64,000 nucleotides of DNA from CAVSLM01 sp963728895 (GCA_963728895.1 CAVSLM010000008.1:62001-126000), one strand, 5' to 3'. Shown: positions 25,715 to 34,711, counted from the first letter of the stretch. The notes: generated from the sequence alone by a model not told the origin. Numbers and translations: made by a program.

Positions 25715-26326
25715 TTGAAGAAGCAGCACACTTCGGGGCGCCGCCGGCCTGCAGGGCAAGTGCGGATCGTCGGCGGCAACTGGCGCGGACGTCGACTCAC
25801 GTTGGCGCCCGGGGCCGAATTGCGCCCCACGCCCGACCGCGTGCGGGAGACGTTGTTCAATTGGCTGCAACCCCTCATCGCAGGTTCCCGCTGTCTCGAC
25901 CTGTTCGCCGGCAGCGGCGCCCTGGGTTTTGAGGCGGTGTCGCGAGGGGCTGAACGGGCAGTGCTGGTGGACCGCGATACCGAAGTGGTGCGCCAGCTGC
26001 AACGCGAGCGCGACCGGCTGCAAAGCGCCGCGATCGAGATCGTGCAGGCTCACGCGCTGGATTACCTTGGCGGTATGGCCATCACCTTCGACGTGGTGTT
26101 TCTCGACCCTCCTTTCGCGCAGCGCGGCTTGCTCGCCGACTGTATCGAACGACTGGAATCCCGGGGCTGGCTTGCCGAGGGGGCGCGCGTCTACCTCGAA
26201 AGTCGCGTTGGCGAGACGCCACCGGCATTGCCCGATGCGTGGTCGTTGCTGCGCAAGCAGCGGGCAGGCGGTGTCGACTTCCGGCTGGCTGTCGCGAGTG
26301 CCGTACCGGCGCGGGCAGGTGGCTGA
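25715..26326 (+). CDS. rsmD: 16S rRNA (guanine-966 N2)-methyltransferase
   Basis: A class I SAM-dependent methyltransferase that modifies G966 of 16S rRNA. The N-terminus has GQVRIVGGNWRGRRL and the family's LRPTPDRVRETLFNWL. The SAM-binding loop is CLDLFAGSGALGFEA and the catalytic motif DPPF is in VVFLDPPFAQRG. The TTG at 25715 gives 203 aa, close to the family length. The ATG at 25622 would add 31 poorly conserved residues and lies in a stem-loop, and a GTG at 25760 is a shorter alternative. The start is therefore uncertain, the identity is not. Confidence 0.93.
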   Translation: MKKQHTSGRRRPAGQVRIVGGNWRGRRLTLAPGAELRPTPDRVRETLFNWLQPLIAGSRCLDLFAGSGALGFEAVSRGAERAVLVDRDTEVVRQLQRERDRLQSAAIEIVQAHALDYLGGMAITFDVVFLDPPFAQRGLLADCIERLESRGWLAEGARVYLESRVGETPPALPDAWSLLRKQRAGGVDFRLAVASAVPARAGG

Positions 26327-26408
26327 TACAGCGACATCACAACTCCCGACGAAGGCCGCGGGCGCGCAGGGTCGGGCTGCGTGCCCGGGAGCGCTGCGAC
26401 CGCAAATC

Positions 26409-27413
26409 TCAGGGTGAAGCTTCGGGAGTCTCGTGTCGGCGCAGGTCGGATGTGCGCTGCCAGGAATTCTCGTTGAGGAAGACCTCGTGTCTGGCCCACC
26501 TCGCAAATTCCTGTCGCGTGCAGGTTGCCGCGACGTTGCGTCCCGGCCCCGCAACGCCGCGGTAGACGACCAGGGGCTGGCGTCCGGCGGCATCGCGATG
26601 CTCCGCAACAACCTGGCGAACGGCCCAATGGCTTCCGAACCGGCCGTTGCTGTAGCAGCGCCCGTTGCGGATCTGCGCGGCGTCGAGCGCAGGTGCATTG
26701 CTGTGGTCGCTCGCGAGCTCGAGGATCCGCTCCAGATCGTCTTCGGTGACATCGATGAACGAGCCGATCTCGCGCAACGCATACTGGACGTCTTCATGGG
26801 AAACCAGCGGCGGTTCCTCCGCTTCCTCGTCTCCGGCGCCTTTGGCGTGCCGAGCGCGCCCGAGCAGGGCCGCAGGATAGCGCCGCCAGGGTAACCAGAA
26901 GTTCACCACAACGGCGATCAGCAGGATGGTCATCACGTTGAGCAGAACCGGTGTCAGCATGAACTGATAACCCAAGGCGTGAACCCCGGCACCGCCGGCT
27001 ACCGCGGTGAGCGCCGTTGCGCCGCCCGGAGGATGGATGCAGCGCAGGTAGTGCATGCCGGAGATGGCGATGGCGACCGCCAGGGCGGAGGAGAAATACA
27101 GGTCGGGCACGAGCTTGGCGCAAGTGACGCCGACGAGCGCGGAGATCAGATGTCCTCCCACCAGTGGCCAGGGCTGCGAAAGCGGGCCATGGGGAACAGC
27201 GAACAGCAGGACTGCGGAAGCGCCCATCGACGCCACTATCCATGCGGCACCCGAATCGGCCACGAAGTGACTGCTGATCTGCACCACGGCGAGGATGCCG
27301 AGGAAACCGCCGAGGCCGGATACCAGCTTCTCCAGGTGGCCGGTGGCATTGGCCTCGATGCCAAGCAAGGCATACAGGCGCTCGAGCGATCCGATGGTGG
27401 TGGGGCCGGTCAT
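26409..27413 (-). CDS. HPP-family membrane protein with cytoplasmic C-terminal domain
   Basis: A 334-aa protein. Residues about 30-185 contain four or more transmembrane helices and the HPP-family signature CIHPPGGATALTAVAGG. A hydrophilic C-terminal region of about 140 residues follows, rich in acidic residues at first (EEAEEPPLVSHEDVQYALREIGSF). HPP proteins are integral membrane proteins; nitrite transport has been shown for some plant and cyanobacterial members, but the function here is not predictable. I chose the ATG at 27413, which begins the conserved region; the frame is open upstream without a better site. It converges with rsmD. Confidence 0.8.
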   Translation of the reverse strand: MTGPTTIGSLERLYALLGIEANATGHLEKLVSGLGGFLGILAVVQISSHFVADSGAAWIVASMGASAVLLFAVPHGPLSQPWPLVGGHLISALVGVTCAKLVPDLYFSSALAVAIAISGMHYLRCIHPPGGATALTAVAGGAGVHALGYQFMLTPVLLNVMTILLIAVVVNFWLPWRRYPAALLGRARHAKGAGDEEAEEPPLVSHEDVQYALREIGSFIDVTEDDLERILELASDHSNAPALDAAQIRNGRCYSNGRFGSHWAVRQVVAEHRDAAGRQPLVVYRGVAGPGRNVAATCTRQEFARWARHEVFLNENSWQRTSDLRRHETPEASP

Positions 27414-27629
27414 GCCCACGGACCCGCGCAGGATAAAGAAGTCGATCTTTTGGGAAGCATCATGATGACCATCTGACGAGAAGGATCGGGCATGTGGACC
27501 GGGCTCCCGCCGCCAATAGTGACGTGATGGCTCGGAGAGACTCCTGCGCCGGAGCGGCAGCGCCTCGGCAGGCACGGCGCCCCCAAGGGTCTCGGCCTGG
27601 CGGAGCTGTCTTCGTGGGTTCCACTCATG

Positions 27630-28088
27630 TCAGACGCTGCTATAGACCGGCTGCCCCTGATGGCTGACCGCGACCTGCACGGGTATGCCCTGGCGTACGC
27701 TCTCGGTGACTACGCAAAACTCCTCAAACAGTTCCGCGCAGCGGCTGAGCCGCGCGGCGGGTTCGAGTCCACCTTCGAGCTCGAGGCTGACGCTGAGTGC
27801 GCCGATGCGCAGTCGACCGGCAGGGTTGCGCACCATGCGCCCGGTTACGGTCGCAGTCAGGGTCTGCGGCTCGATCTTTGCCTTGGTCAGACAAAGCAGC
27901 AGGCTGGCACTGAGGCAGTTGCCCACGGCGGCGGCAAGAATGCGCGAGGCGTTCGGACCCGCGGCATGGCCCAGTGGTTCCGGTTCATCGAGATGCAGCG
28001 ATGGCACCTGCTCCCAGTCGAACCGGACATTGAACTCGTAGTCGTGCAGCCGCGCGACCGTGACCGTGAAAGTGGGTTCTTCTGCCAT
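27630..28088 (-). CDS. OsmC/Ohr-family protein
   Basis: A 152-aa OsmC-like protein. The two conserved cysteines are present: one in AAAVGNCLSASLLLCL and one in EEFCVVTESVRQGIPV, in the usual helical contexts of this thiol-peroxidase family. OsmC and Ohr reduce organic hydroperoxides in the cytoplasm; many members, like this one, are of unknown specificity. The ATG at 28088 matches the usual family N-terminus (EEPTFTVTVARLHDYEF). It stands alone, divergent from coaD across 300 bp. Confidence 0.87.
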   Translation of the reverse strand: MAEEPTFTVTVARLHDYEFNVRFDWEQVPSLHLDEPEPLGHAAGPNASRILAAAVGNCLSASLLLCLTKAKIEPQTLTATVTGRMVRNPAGRLRIGALSVSLELEGGLEPAARLSRCAELFEEFCVVTESVRQGIPVQVAVSHQGQPVYSSV

Positions 28089-28340
28089 GACGTGCCCCGC
28101 ATCGTAGGGGGAGGGTGAGCCCGAATAGTCTGACAGGTCGCGGCATCGCATGCACCCTAAGTCTACCAGCGCGCATGTTTCACCGGGATCCCCGGACACC
28201 GGCGTGGGGCGCGCGCCCGGGCTGGTTCTGCACTCAAGGGGCGACTCTCCATGGCGCGCCGTCTGTGTGCATCGACAGGACGCCCCCCGCGGCGCGATCG
28301 GTCGTTTCACCCTCGTACCGGGCCAAGGGCGCGGACGCGG

Positions 28341-28369
28341 TGGAAAACTCCGGCGGTTCCCCGTATTCT
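28341..28369 (+). promoter_or_regulatory. Candidate sigma-70 promoter of coaD
   Basis: TGGAAA (28341-28346) and TATTCT (28364-28369) are 17 bp apart, each matching consensus at four or more of six positions, and end about 28 bp before the coaD start. This is a sequence match only. Confidence 0.4.
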
Positions 28370-28396
28370 TTGCCACCCTGGCCAGCGATGTGCGTC

Positions 28397-28876
28397 ATGG
28401 ATATCACTGCAGTTTATCCCGGCACCTTCGACCCGATTACCAACGGTCATTCCGACTTGGTGGAGCGTGCCGCGCGGCTGTTCGATCGGGTGGTGGTGGC
28501 CGTTGCGGAAAGCACGCCGAAACGGGTTGCATTCACGCTCCAACAGCGTGTGGAACTGGCCGGAGGGGTTCTGGCGCATCTGCACAATGTCGAGGTCTGT
28601 GGGTTCGACTCCCTGCTGGCGGAGTTCGTGCGCGAACGTGGCGCACAGGTCATCCTGCGCGGCCTTCGCGCCGTGTCCGATTTCGAGTACGAAGTGCAGC
28701 TGGCAAGCGTGAACCGCCACCTGGCGCCGGACGTGGAGACACTGTTTCTGACGCCCGCCGAGCAATACGCCTACATCTCCTCCAGCATCGTGCGGGAAAT
28801 CGCCGATCTGGGTGGCGACGTGTCGGCCTTCGTCCATTCCAATGTCCAGGCTGCGCTGAAAAAAAGAATGCGCTAA
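28397..28876 (+). CDS. coaD: Phosphopantetheine adenylyltransferase
   Basis: A 159-aa nucleotidyltransferase that transfers AMP to 4'-phosphopantetheine, the penultimate step of coenzyme A synthesis. The nucleotide-binding YPGTFDPITNGH (T/HxGH-type motif) is at the N-terminus, RGLRAVSDFEYE in the middle and the YAYISSSIVREIA motif near the end. The length is standard. The ATG at 28397 gives the normal N-terminus; an ATG nine bases upstream is possible and the frame is open far upstream without conservation. coaBC, acting two steps earlier, lies at 42.5 kb. Confidence 0.97.
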   Translation: MDITAVYPGTFDPITNGHSDLVERAARLFDRVVVAVAESTPKRVAFTLQQRVELAGGVLAHLHNVEVCGFDSLLAEFVRERGAQVILRGLRAVSDFEYEVQLASVNRHLAPDVETLFLTPAEQYAYISSSIVREIADLGGDVSAFVHSNVQAALKKRMR

Positions 28877-28931
28877 CATTGCTTTTCCCGTCCATTGGGC
28901 GATATGTCGAACCCCTCCGTTGGAGCGTCCC

Positions 28932-29186
28932 ATGTCGATGATCATCACAGACGAGTGCATCAACTGCGATGTCTGCGAGCCGGAGTGCCCGAACGGCGCA
29001 ATCTCGCAGGGTGAAGAAATCTACGTGATTGATCCCTCGCTGTGCACCGAATGCGTGGGCCACCACGACCGTCCGCAGTGTGTGGAGGTTTGCCCGGTGG
29101 AATGCATTCCCAGGGATCCCGATCACCTCGAGTCGCAGGAGCAGCTTTACGCCAAGTACCTGCGGATCTCCGGCCAGACCGCATGA
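28932..29186 (+). CDS. YfhL-family 4Fe-4S dicluster ferredoxin
   Basis: An 84-aa ferredoxin. The first cluster motif, CINCDVCEPECP, is followed by CTECVGHHDRPQCVEVCP, with the longer cysteine spacing characteristic of the Allochromatium/YfhL type with two low-potential [4Fe-4S] clusters. It transfers electrons in the cytoplasm; the partner is unknown. The ATG at 28932 has GGAG seven bases upstream and gives the standard MxMIITDECINC start. It sits directly after coaD, as in many gammaproteobacteria, and its stop overlaps the likely ggt start (ATGA at 29183). Confidence 0.95.
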   Translation: MSMIITDECINCDVCEPECPNGAISQGEEIYVIDPSLCTECVGHHDRPQCVEVCPVECIPRDPDHLESQEQLYAKYLRISGQTA

Positions 29187-30934
29187 GGTCCGCGCTCGCC
29201 GTGAAGCGCAAGGAGGCCCCGCTGAGGGCCTTTTTTGTGGGGCAGTGCCGCCGGGCCCGCGCCTGGACCGCGCTCTTCGCCTATCTGCTGCTGGTCATCG
29301 CGAGCCCTGCACCGGCCGCGGAACCGGCTCCGGCCGCGGCTGTCGCAAGTGCGCATCCGCTGGCGACCGCGGCAGGCCAGGAGATTCTGCAGTCCGGGGG
29401 CAACGCCTTCGACGCCGCGGTTGCGGTGAGCGCAGCACTCGCCGTCGTCGAGCCCTACAGCTCCGGCCTCGGCGGTGGCGGGTTCTGGTTGCTGCATCGC
29501 GCCGCGGACGGATTCGAGACCATGCTGGACGGCCGGGAGCGCGCGCCTCTCGGAGCGCGAGCCGATCTCTACCTGGACAGCAAAGGCGAAGTGGTTCCTG
29601 GCCGTTCGATGGACGGACCGCTGGCCGCCGGGATACCCGGCGTGCCCGCCGCTCTGGTTTACCTGGCGACGCACTACGGGCGGCTTTCCCTGGCCCGCAC
29701 GCTTGCGCCGGCGATTCGCTACGCGCGCGAAGGCTTCCCGCTCGACGAGCGCTACCGCGCACTGGCCGAATTCCGCCTAGCAGCGTTGCGCGCTTCGCCC
29801 GCGGCGCGTGCAGCGTTCCTGGACCAGGACCAGGTGCCCCCCGCCGGTTTCGTGCTGCGCCAGCCGGACCTGGCCGCGACGCTGGAGGCGCTCGCAGCGC
29901 GGGGTGCAGCCGGTTTCTATGAAGGGCCCGTTGCACGCCGCCTGGTGGCGGAGGTGCGTCGCCGGGGTGGAATCTGGACCGAGCGCGACCTGCGCGAATA
30001 CCGCGTGGTCGAACGCGCTCCGTTGCGGGGCCGATACCGCGGGATTTGGATCACCACCGCCGCTCCACCGTCCTCCGGCGGCGTCGCCCTGCTCGAAATG
30101 CTCAACGTGCTCTCCGGGTACGATCTGTCCGCGCTGCCCTCGGTCACGCGCAAGCACCTGATCATCGAAGCCATGCGCCGGGCCTACCGCGACCGCGCGG
30201 AATACCTCGGCGATCCCGACTTCGTGACCATGCCGTTGGCGACTCTGCTGGATTCCGCGTATGCATCCGGGCTGCGTGCCGCGATACGCCGCGATCGGGC
30301 CACGCCGAGCAGCCTGCTCCCGATCGCCGTGGTGCGGGAAGTGCCCGCGGCGACCCACACCACCCATTACTCGATCCTGGACCGCGAGGGCAACCGGGTC
30401 GCCGCCACACTGTCGATCAACTATCCATTCGGATCCGGCTTCATGCCGGCAGGCACCGGCGTACTGCTGAACGACGAGATGGACGACTTCTCGGCGAAGC
30501 CTGGCGTACCCAACGTCTACGGGCTGATCGGTGCGCAAGCCAACGCCATTGCGGGCGGCAAGCGGCCGTTGTCGAGCATGACGCCGACCTTTCTCACCAC
30601 CCCGGACGGCGTCGCCATTCTGGGCACACCGGGCGGCAGCCGCATCATCACCATGGTGCTGCTGGCAACACTGGACTTCGCGGCCGGTGCCCGCGATCCG
30701 GCGAGCTGGGTGCGTCTGCCCCGCTACCATCATCAGTTTCTTCCCGACGAGGTGCAGTACGAGCCCGGGGCTCTGGATGCGACGGAAGCGCGGGCACTGC
30801 AGGATATGGGGCACACCCTTCATCCGCTGGAAAACACCTACGGCAATATGCAGGCGGTATTCTGGGACCAGGCACAGAAGCGCGTGCTCGCGGCCAGCGA
30901 TCCGCGCGGTATTGGCGCGGCCGAGGTGCGTTGA
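29183..30934 (+). CDS. ggt: Gamma-glutamyltransferase (Ntn hydrolase precursor)
   Basis: A 583-aa precursor with an N-terminal signal-anchor (ARAWTALFAYLLLVIASPAPAAE), placing it in the periplasm. GGT cleaves and transfers the gamma-glutamyl group of glutathione. The autoprocessing and catalytic threonine lies in THTTHYSILDREGN, followed by NDEMDDFS, RPLSSMTPT and GTPGGSRIITMV, all family hallmarks. The ATG at 29183 overlaps the yfhL stop. However, an intrinsic-terminator-like hairpin (29214-29236) lies inside the first codons, and a perfect AAGGAGG at 29210-29216 precedes an in-frame CTG at 29222; a GTG at 29237 is another option. The exact start is therefore open. Confidence 0.94.
   Translation: MRSALAVKRKEAPLRAFFVGQCRRARAWTALFAYLLLVIASPAPAAEPAPAAAVASAHPLATAAGQEILQSGGNAFDAAVAVSAALAVVEPYSSGLGGGGFWLLHRAADGFETMLDGRERAPLGARADLYLDSKGEVVPGRSMDGPLAAGIPGVPAALVYLATHYGRLSLARTLAPAIRYAREGFPLDERYRALAEFRLAALRASPAARAAFLDQDQVPPAGFVLRQPDLAATLEALAARGAAGFYEGPVARRLVAEVRRRGGIWTERDLREYRVVERAPLRGRYRGIWITTAAPPSSGGVALLEMLNVLSGYDLSALPSVTRKHLIIEAMRRAYRDRAEYLGDPDFVTMPLATLLDSAYASGLRAAIRRDRATPSSLLPIAVVREVPAATHTTHYSILDREGNRVAATLSINYPFGSGFMPAGTGVLLNDEMDDFSAKPGVPNVYGLIGAQANAIAGGKRPLSSMTPTFLTTPDGVAILGTPGGSRIITMVLLATLDFAAGARDPASWVRLPRYHHQFLPDEVQYEPGALDATEARALQDMGHTLHPLENTYGNMQAVFWDQAQKRVLAASDPRGIGAAEVR
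29214..29236 (+). terminator. Intrinsic terminator between yfhL and ggt
   Basis: AGGCCC (29214-29219), a six-base loop, GGGCCT (29226-29231), with six consecutive T from 29231 to 29236. It lies 28 bp after the yfhL stop codon. If ggt starts at 29183 this sits inside its signal-peptide region and would act as an attenuator. Confidence 0.7.
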
Positions 30935-30962
30935 GGACGGGGAGCTGCGGCTTGCCTGGTGC

Positions 30963-31280
30963 TCAGGTGTAATGGACGACCTTGCGCCTGCGTCCGCGGC
31001 GCGACTGCTGGACCACCACGCCGCGCACGCTGTAGGGCCCGGTCATCTCCACAGTCGGAAAGCGCTCGTTGAGCGGGCGCAGGAAGGCGCGTCCGTCGAC
31101 GGTCACCAGCTGGCGAAAAGTGGTTTCACCTTCGTAATCGACGACCACATAGGAGCCGTCACTGGCCGGATAGCCGGGGTCGACGATAATGATGCAACCG
31201 TCCTCGAACTCCGGCTCCATGCTCGTTCCCAGTACCTGCAGGGCGTACGGCTCCTTGGCGGTGCAGCCACCTTCATTCAT
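30963..31280 (-). CDS. S24/LexA-like protein without DNA-binding domain or catalytic lysine
   Basis: A 105-aa protein consisting only of a LexA/UmuD C-terminal-like fold. The nucleophile motif GTSMEPEF has Ser20. IIIVDP and DGSYVVVDYEGETTFRQL follow, where the catalytic lysine of LexA or UmuD would be expected; the residue is Arg56. LRPLNERFPTVEM completes the fold. Without the lysine it is unlikely to cleave itself or a partner, so a binding or structural role is more probable. There is no HTH domain and no adjoining umuC. Small Ser-only members of this kind occur widely in proteobacteria with unknown function. Confidence 0.82.
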   Translation of the reverse strand: MNEGGCTAKEPYALQVLGTSMEPEFEDGCIIIVDPGYPASDGSYVVVDYEGETTFRQLVTVDGRAFLRPLNERFPTVEMTGPYSVRGVVVQQSRRGRRRKVVHYT

Positions 31281-31349
31281 CGTGCGGTTCCCCCGGTTCA
31301 GCTCCCCTAACCTATAAACCGCTGCGGCGCGGGCCGCAAGTGTCGCGGG

Positions 31350-32165
31350 CTAGTGCTGGCAGTGGCGGCACAGAAAGCTCGAACGCTGGCCCTGCCGGAT
31401 CTGAAAAATGGGCCGCCGGCAGACTACGCATGGCTCGCCGGGTCGCCCGTACACGCGCAGGTACTGGGCAAAATAACCCGGGCTCCCGTCGCTGGCCGTG
31501 AAGTCCCGCAATGTGGTGCCACCCTGGGCGATGGCTTCGGTCAACACCTGGCGCACGGCGCTGGCCAGCCGGTTGTAGCGCGCCAGCGATACGCGCCCGG
31601 CCGCACGCCGGGGATCGATGCTGGCCAGGAACAGCGCTTCGCTGGCGTAGATGTTGCCAATGCCGACGACCACGTGACTGTCCATGAGAAAGGCCTTCAC
31701 GGCCACGCGGCGGCCGCGCGAGCGCTGGAAGAGCCGATCGCCGGAAAACTCGTCCCCCAGTGGCTCAGGCCCCAGCGCGGCGAGCAGGGGATGAGCCAGC
31801 GGATTGTCACGTGTCCAGAGCATCGTGCCGAAGCGACGCGGGTCGTGCAGGCGCAGGCACGCTCCGTCCTGCAATACGATGTCGACGTGTTCATGCCTTC
31901 CGGGAGCGCTCTGCGCAGGCACCACGCGCAGGCTGCCGGACATCCCCAGGTGCAGGATCAGGGTGCCGGCCGGCGTCGCGACCAACAGGTACTTGCCGCG
32001 CCGGCTGACACTCTCGATGACCTGCCCGGGCAGTTCCCTGAGCAGCTCTCCGGGCACTGGCCAGCGCAGCCGCGCCTCACGCACGCGCACCTCGACGACC
32101 TGCCGTCCCACCAGCCACGGAATGATCCCGAGCCGCGTGGTCTCCACCTCGGGAAGTTCAGGCAT
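31350..32165 (-). CDS. mutM: Formamidopyrimidine-DNA glycosylase
   Basis: A 271-aa base-excision repair enzyme removing oxidised purines such as 8-oxoguanine, with AP-lyase activity. The N-terminus MPELPEVET provides the catalytic N-terminal proline and Glu; this fixes the start at the ATG at 32165. The lysine of HLGMSGSL, GIGNIYASEALF, and the C-terminal zinc finger (CVVCRRPI ... FLCRHCQH, four Cys) are all present. It follows the ABC/GldG/DUF4340 genes on the same strand with a 63-bp gap. Confidence 0.97.
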   Translation of the reverse strand: MPELPEVETTRLGIIPWLVGRQVVEVRVREARLRWPVPGELLRELPGQVIESVSRRGKYLLVATPAGTLILHLGMSGSLRVVPAQSAPGRHEHVDIVLQDGACLRLHDPRRFGTMLWTRDNPLAHPLLAALGPEPLGDEFSGDRLFQRSRGRRVAVKAFLMDSHVVVGIGNIYASEALFLASIDPRRAAGRVSLARYNRLASAVRQVLTEAIAQGGTTLRDFTASDGSPGYFAQYLRVYGRPGEPCVVCRRPIFQIRQGQRSSFLCRHCQH

Positions 32166-32228
32166 CAATCGGTCCTGCAGCGGCGGGCGGCCGCGCCGAC
32201 GCCATCGCGTCTGTCCCGCAGCCGGTCA

Positions 32229-33149
32229 TCAGTGCGCAGAGGGAGCCGGGGCCGGCGGCTCGGGTGCCGCGGGCGGCGCGGTCTCGGAAGTGCTCTGCGC
32301 GGCGCGTGCAAGCTGCAGGAGCTGGCCGGTGGCCTCCTGTGGCAGATAGTACTGTAGCCCAAGATCGACCCGTGCCAGGATCAGCTCCGGTTGGCGCGCT
32401 AGGATCCGGAAGTGGATCGTCGGCCGTTTCGGATCCATCATGTGCACGACGACCTCCCCCTGCGCCGCGCCCGCCTGATATTTCGTGACCCAAAGCGCGC
32501 GGGTCTCGGACCAGCTGTCGATGAGCGTCTGAATCGCGTCTTCGGATATGCCCTTTCGCTCCGGTTGTAAGGTCCAGGCACCTCCTTCGACGCGGGTGAG
32601 TGTCAGCTCGGGCAACTGCAGGCGGGCGATCGCGCCGGGTTCCGGGAGCAGTTTGGGGCTGACCAGGCCGGCGACATCCACATCGAGCAGGGGAAAATAC
32701 CGGTCCTCCGTCAGATGCACCGTGTCGCCCAGCAGCACGTAACGGCGACCGTTGATCGGATCGGTGTCGCCGAACGCGAGCCGGGTGTCGTTGAGGCTCA
32801 GCACCACCGTGGGCTCCGCCAGACCGTATTTGGCCAGGTTATCCTTGGTGCCCGCGGGCAATTCGCTCTCGCTCGGCGTTTCGGTGATCGCCAGCAATGT
32901 GGCGATGCGCCCGTCCTCGGCCGGGAGGGACTGCGGTGCGGTGATGCGCCAGTGCCGGCCCGAGCGCTGCAGGCTGATCGCCGGGTGGCCGCGGCGCGCG
33001 ATCTCGATCCGCGTGACCTCCCCGGCATGCAGGCGGGTGAGCGGCGGCGGGAGCGGTTCCGGTGCTCTTCCGGGCTGAAGATAGGCGAGCGCGCCCAGCC
33101 CGATCACCAGGACCGCCAGCACCACATTCAGCAGGCCTCTGGAACTCAC
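32229..33149 (-). CDS. DUF4340 protein of a GldG-type ABC system
   Basis: A 306-aa protein with one N-terminal transmembrane helix (LLNVVLAVLVIGLGALAYLQP) and a large, probably periplasmic, beta-rich region (EVTRIEIARRGHPAISLQRSG, TLLAITETPSES, TRVEGGAWTLQPERKG) matching the DUF4340 family. DUF4340 genes typically follow a GldG-like gene and an ABC-2 transporter, as here, but the substrate is unknown. I use the GTG at 33149, seven bases after the gldG-like stop; the upstream extension overlaps that gene and is not conserved. The C-terminus is a Pro/Ala-rich tail. Confidence 0.82.
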   Translation of the reverse strand: MSSRGLLNVVLAVLVIGLGALAYLQPGRAPEPLPPPLTRLHAGEVTRIEIARRGHPAISLQRSGRHWRITAPQSLPAEDGRIATLLAITETPSESELPAGTKDNLAKYGLAEPTVVLSLNDTRLAFGDTDPINGRRYVLLGDTVHLTEDRYFPLLDVDVAGLVSPKLLPEPGAIARLQLPELTLTRVEGGAWTLQPERKGISEDAIQTLIDSWSETRALWVTKYQAGAAQGEVVVHMMDPKRPTIHFRILARQPELILARVDLGLQYYLPQEATGQLLQLARAAQSTSETAPPAAPEPPAPAPSAH

Positions 33150-33156
33150 GGAGATT

Positions 33157-34530
33157 TCAGCGCCGGCGCCGCCGCATCCAGACGGCAAAGCCGCCGCCGA
33201 ACAGCGCCAGGGGCAGCCCAATCAGAAAGCCCAGGCCGATCACGGCCACCGCGGTATTCGACAGGCTGAGCGTCAAGTCCGGAGCGGTCTTGGCGGGGAT
33301 GGCGATGAGATTGTCGTCGCGCGTGAGCCAGTTGAGGATGTTGAGCCCCAGGTTCAGATTGCCGCCGTTGCCGAGATAGGTGTTGGAGAGAAAGTCGCCG
33401 TCGCCCAGAATCACCACCCGTTGCTCGCCAGCTTCCGGGGCCGCACCTTTCGCGGCGTGCGGGGCAGGACGGGTGAAGCGCGCTCCAAGCGTGAGCGGGC
33501 CCACGTGCTCATCGCGCTCCGGGTCGGGACGGATTTCTCCGCTGAGCTCGCTGGTCTCGTTCCACGCGCGGTCGAGTGTGCGCAGGAATTCATGCGCCTG
33601 CCATCCCGGTGGACTCGCGACCTGCAGGGCGGCCGCCTGCGGAAACACGGTGAACACCTGAAAATCACGGGTGATGGGATCGTCCGGATAGTCCGCCACC
33701 AGCGCGAACGACGGGTTCTGGATTCCGAACAGCTGAGTGTTGGCATCGACCACCACGCCCGGGAGGAAAGTCACGCCGAACTGTTCGGCCAGCGGCTCCA
33801 ACCCGTGCAGCGCACCGGGCTCGGCGAGCCAGAGCAGATTGCCGCCCTTCGCCAGATAATCCTGTACCAGCTTGACCTCTCCGGGCAGCAGATCCACCTG
33901 CGGTCCCGCCAGCACCAGCACACTGGTGTTGTCGGGTATTGTCGGCGTCTGTGCCAGGTTCACCGTCTGAACGGTCAGCCCCTTGCGCGTGAGCTCTGCG
34001 CCGAAAGAGCCGAGGTCGTGATTGGCTTCGCCCTTCGGTGCACGTTCTCCGTGGCCTGACAGGAACACGATCCAGCGCTGCTGCTGGCGTGCGAGCCGTT
34101 GCAAGGCGTTGCTCAGGCTCTGCTCGGAAAGGTCCTGGAGCTTTTCGCTGCGACTTTCGTAGGCGACCAGCAGCTCGCCGTCCATGCTGATCCCCTCGGC
34201 ACGCGCGCTCGCCGGATCTGCCTCGGGATTCACGAAACGCAATTCGAGGTCGGGCTTGAAGCGCCGGTAGCGGCCCACGAGCTCCCCGATACGCTCGCGC
34301 AACGCGTCATTGTCGCTGACGTAGGCGGTGACCCGCACGGCTCCATGGAGCGTCGCGAGCAGCTTCTGACTGGACGCGGACAAGGTGTTGCGTGCGCCTG
34401 CCGTCCAGTCGGCCTGGTAGACGTATCGCGTGCTGAGCCATCCCAGCAGTGCGAGTGCACCGAGGAACAGCACTACGAACACCAGGTTCTGCAGGCGCAC
34501 CTGCAGTCGTGTCTTGGCGGTGACTTTCAT
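33157..34530 (-). CDS. GldG-family ABC-associated auxiliary protein
   Basis: A 457-aa protein with an N-terminal transmembrane helix (LVFVVLFLGALALLGWLSTRYV), a large extracytoplasmic domain of the GldG/ABC-type uncharacterised family (YRRFKPDLELRFVNPEADP, IVFLSGHGERAP, LVQDYLAKGGNLLWLAEPG, RVVILGDGDFLSNTYLGNGGN), and a C-terminal helix before an Arg cluster. Together with the ATPase and permease upstream it forms an ABC-2 module of unknown substrate. In Bacteroidetes GldAFG is linked to gliding, but proteobacterial relatives have no such role shown. A 181-bp gap separates it from the permease. Confidence 0.85.
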   Translation of the reverse strand: MKVTAKTRLQVRLQNLVFVVLFLGALALLGWLSTRYVYQADWTAGARNTLSASSQKLLATLHGAVRVTAYVSDNDALRERIGELVGRYRRFKPDLELRFVNPEADPASARAEGISMDGELLVAYESRSEKLQDLSEQSLSNALQRLARQQQRWIVFLSGHGERAPKGEANHDLGSFGAELTRKGLTVQTVNLAQTPTIPDNTSVLVLAGPQVDLLPGEVKLVQDYLAKGGNLLWLAEPGALHGLEPLAEQFGVTFLPGVVVDANTQLFGIQNPSFALVADYPDDPITRDFQVFTVFPQAAALQVASPPGWQAHEFLRTLDRAWNETSELSGEIRPDPERDEHVGPLTLGARFTRPAPHAAKGAAPEAGEQRVVILGDGDFLSNTYLGNGGNLNLGLNILNWLTRDDNLIAIPAKTAPDLTLSLSNTAVAVIGLGFLIGLPLALFGGGFAVWMRRRRR

Positions 34531-34711
34531 GCGCGGCTCGAAGTTCCGGGAAACACCTTCTGGACCCCTGTCATCGCAACCTTACCAGCCGGGGCGGGAG
34601 CGCATTGCTCAACCGGGAGCGGCGCCCTCCGGATGCGCCTCGTGGCCCCTGCGCAGGGGGGTGGCTGCATTCCTTGCCACACGTCGTGCCATTGCGGGCG
34701 ATCGACGCTCG

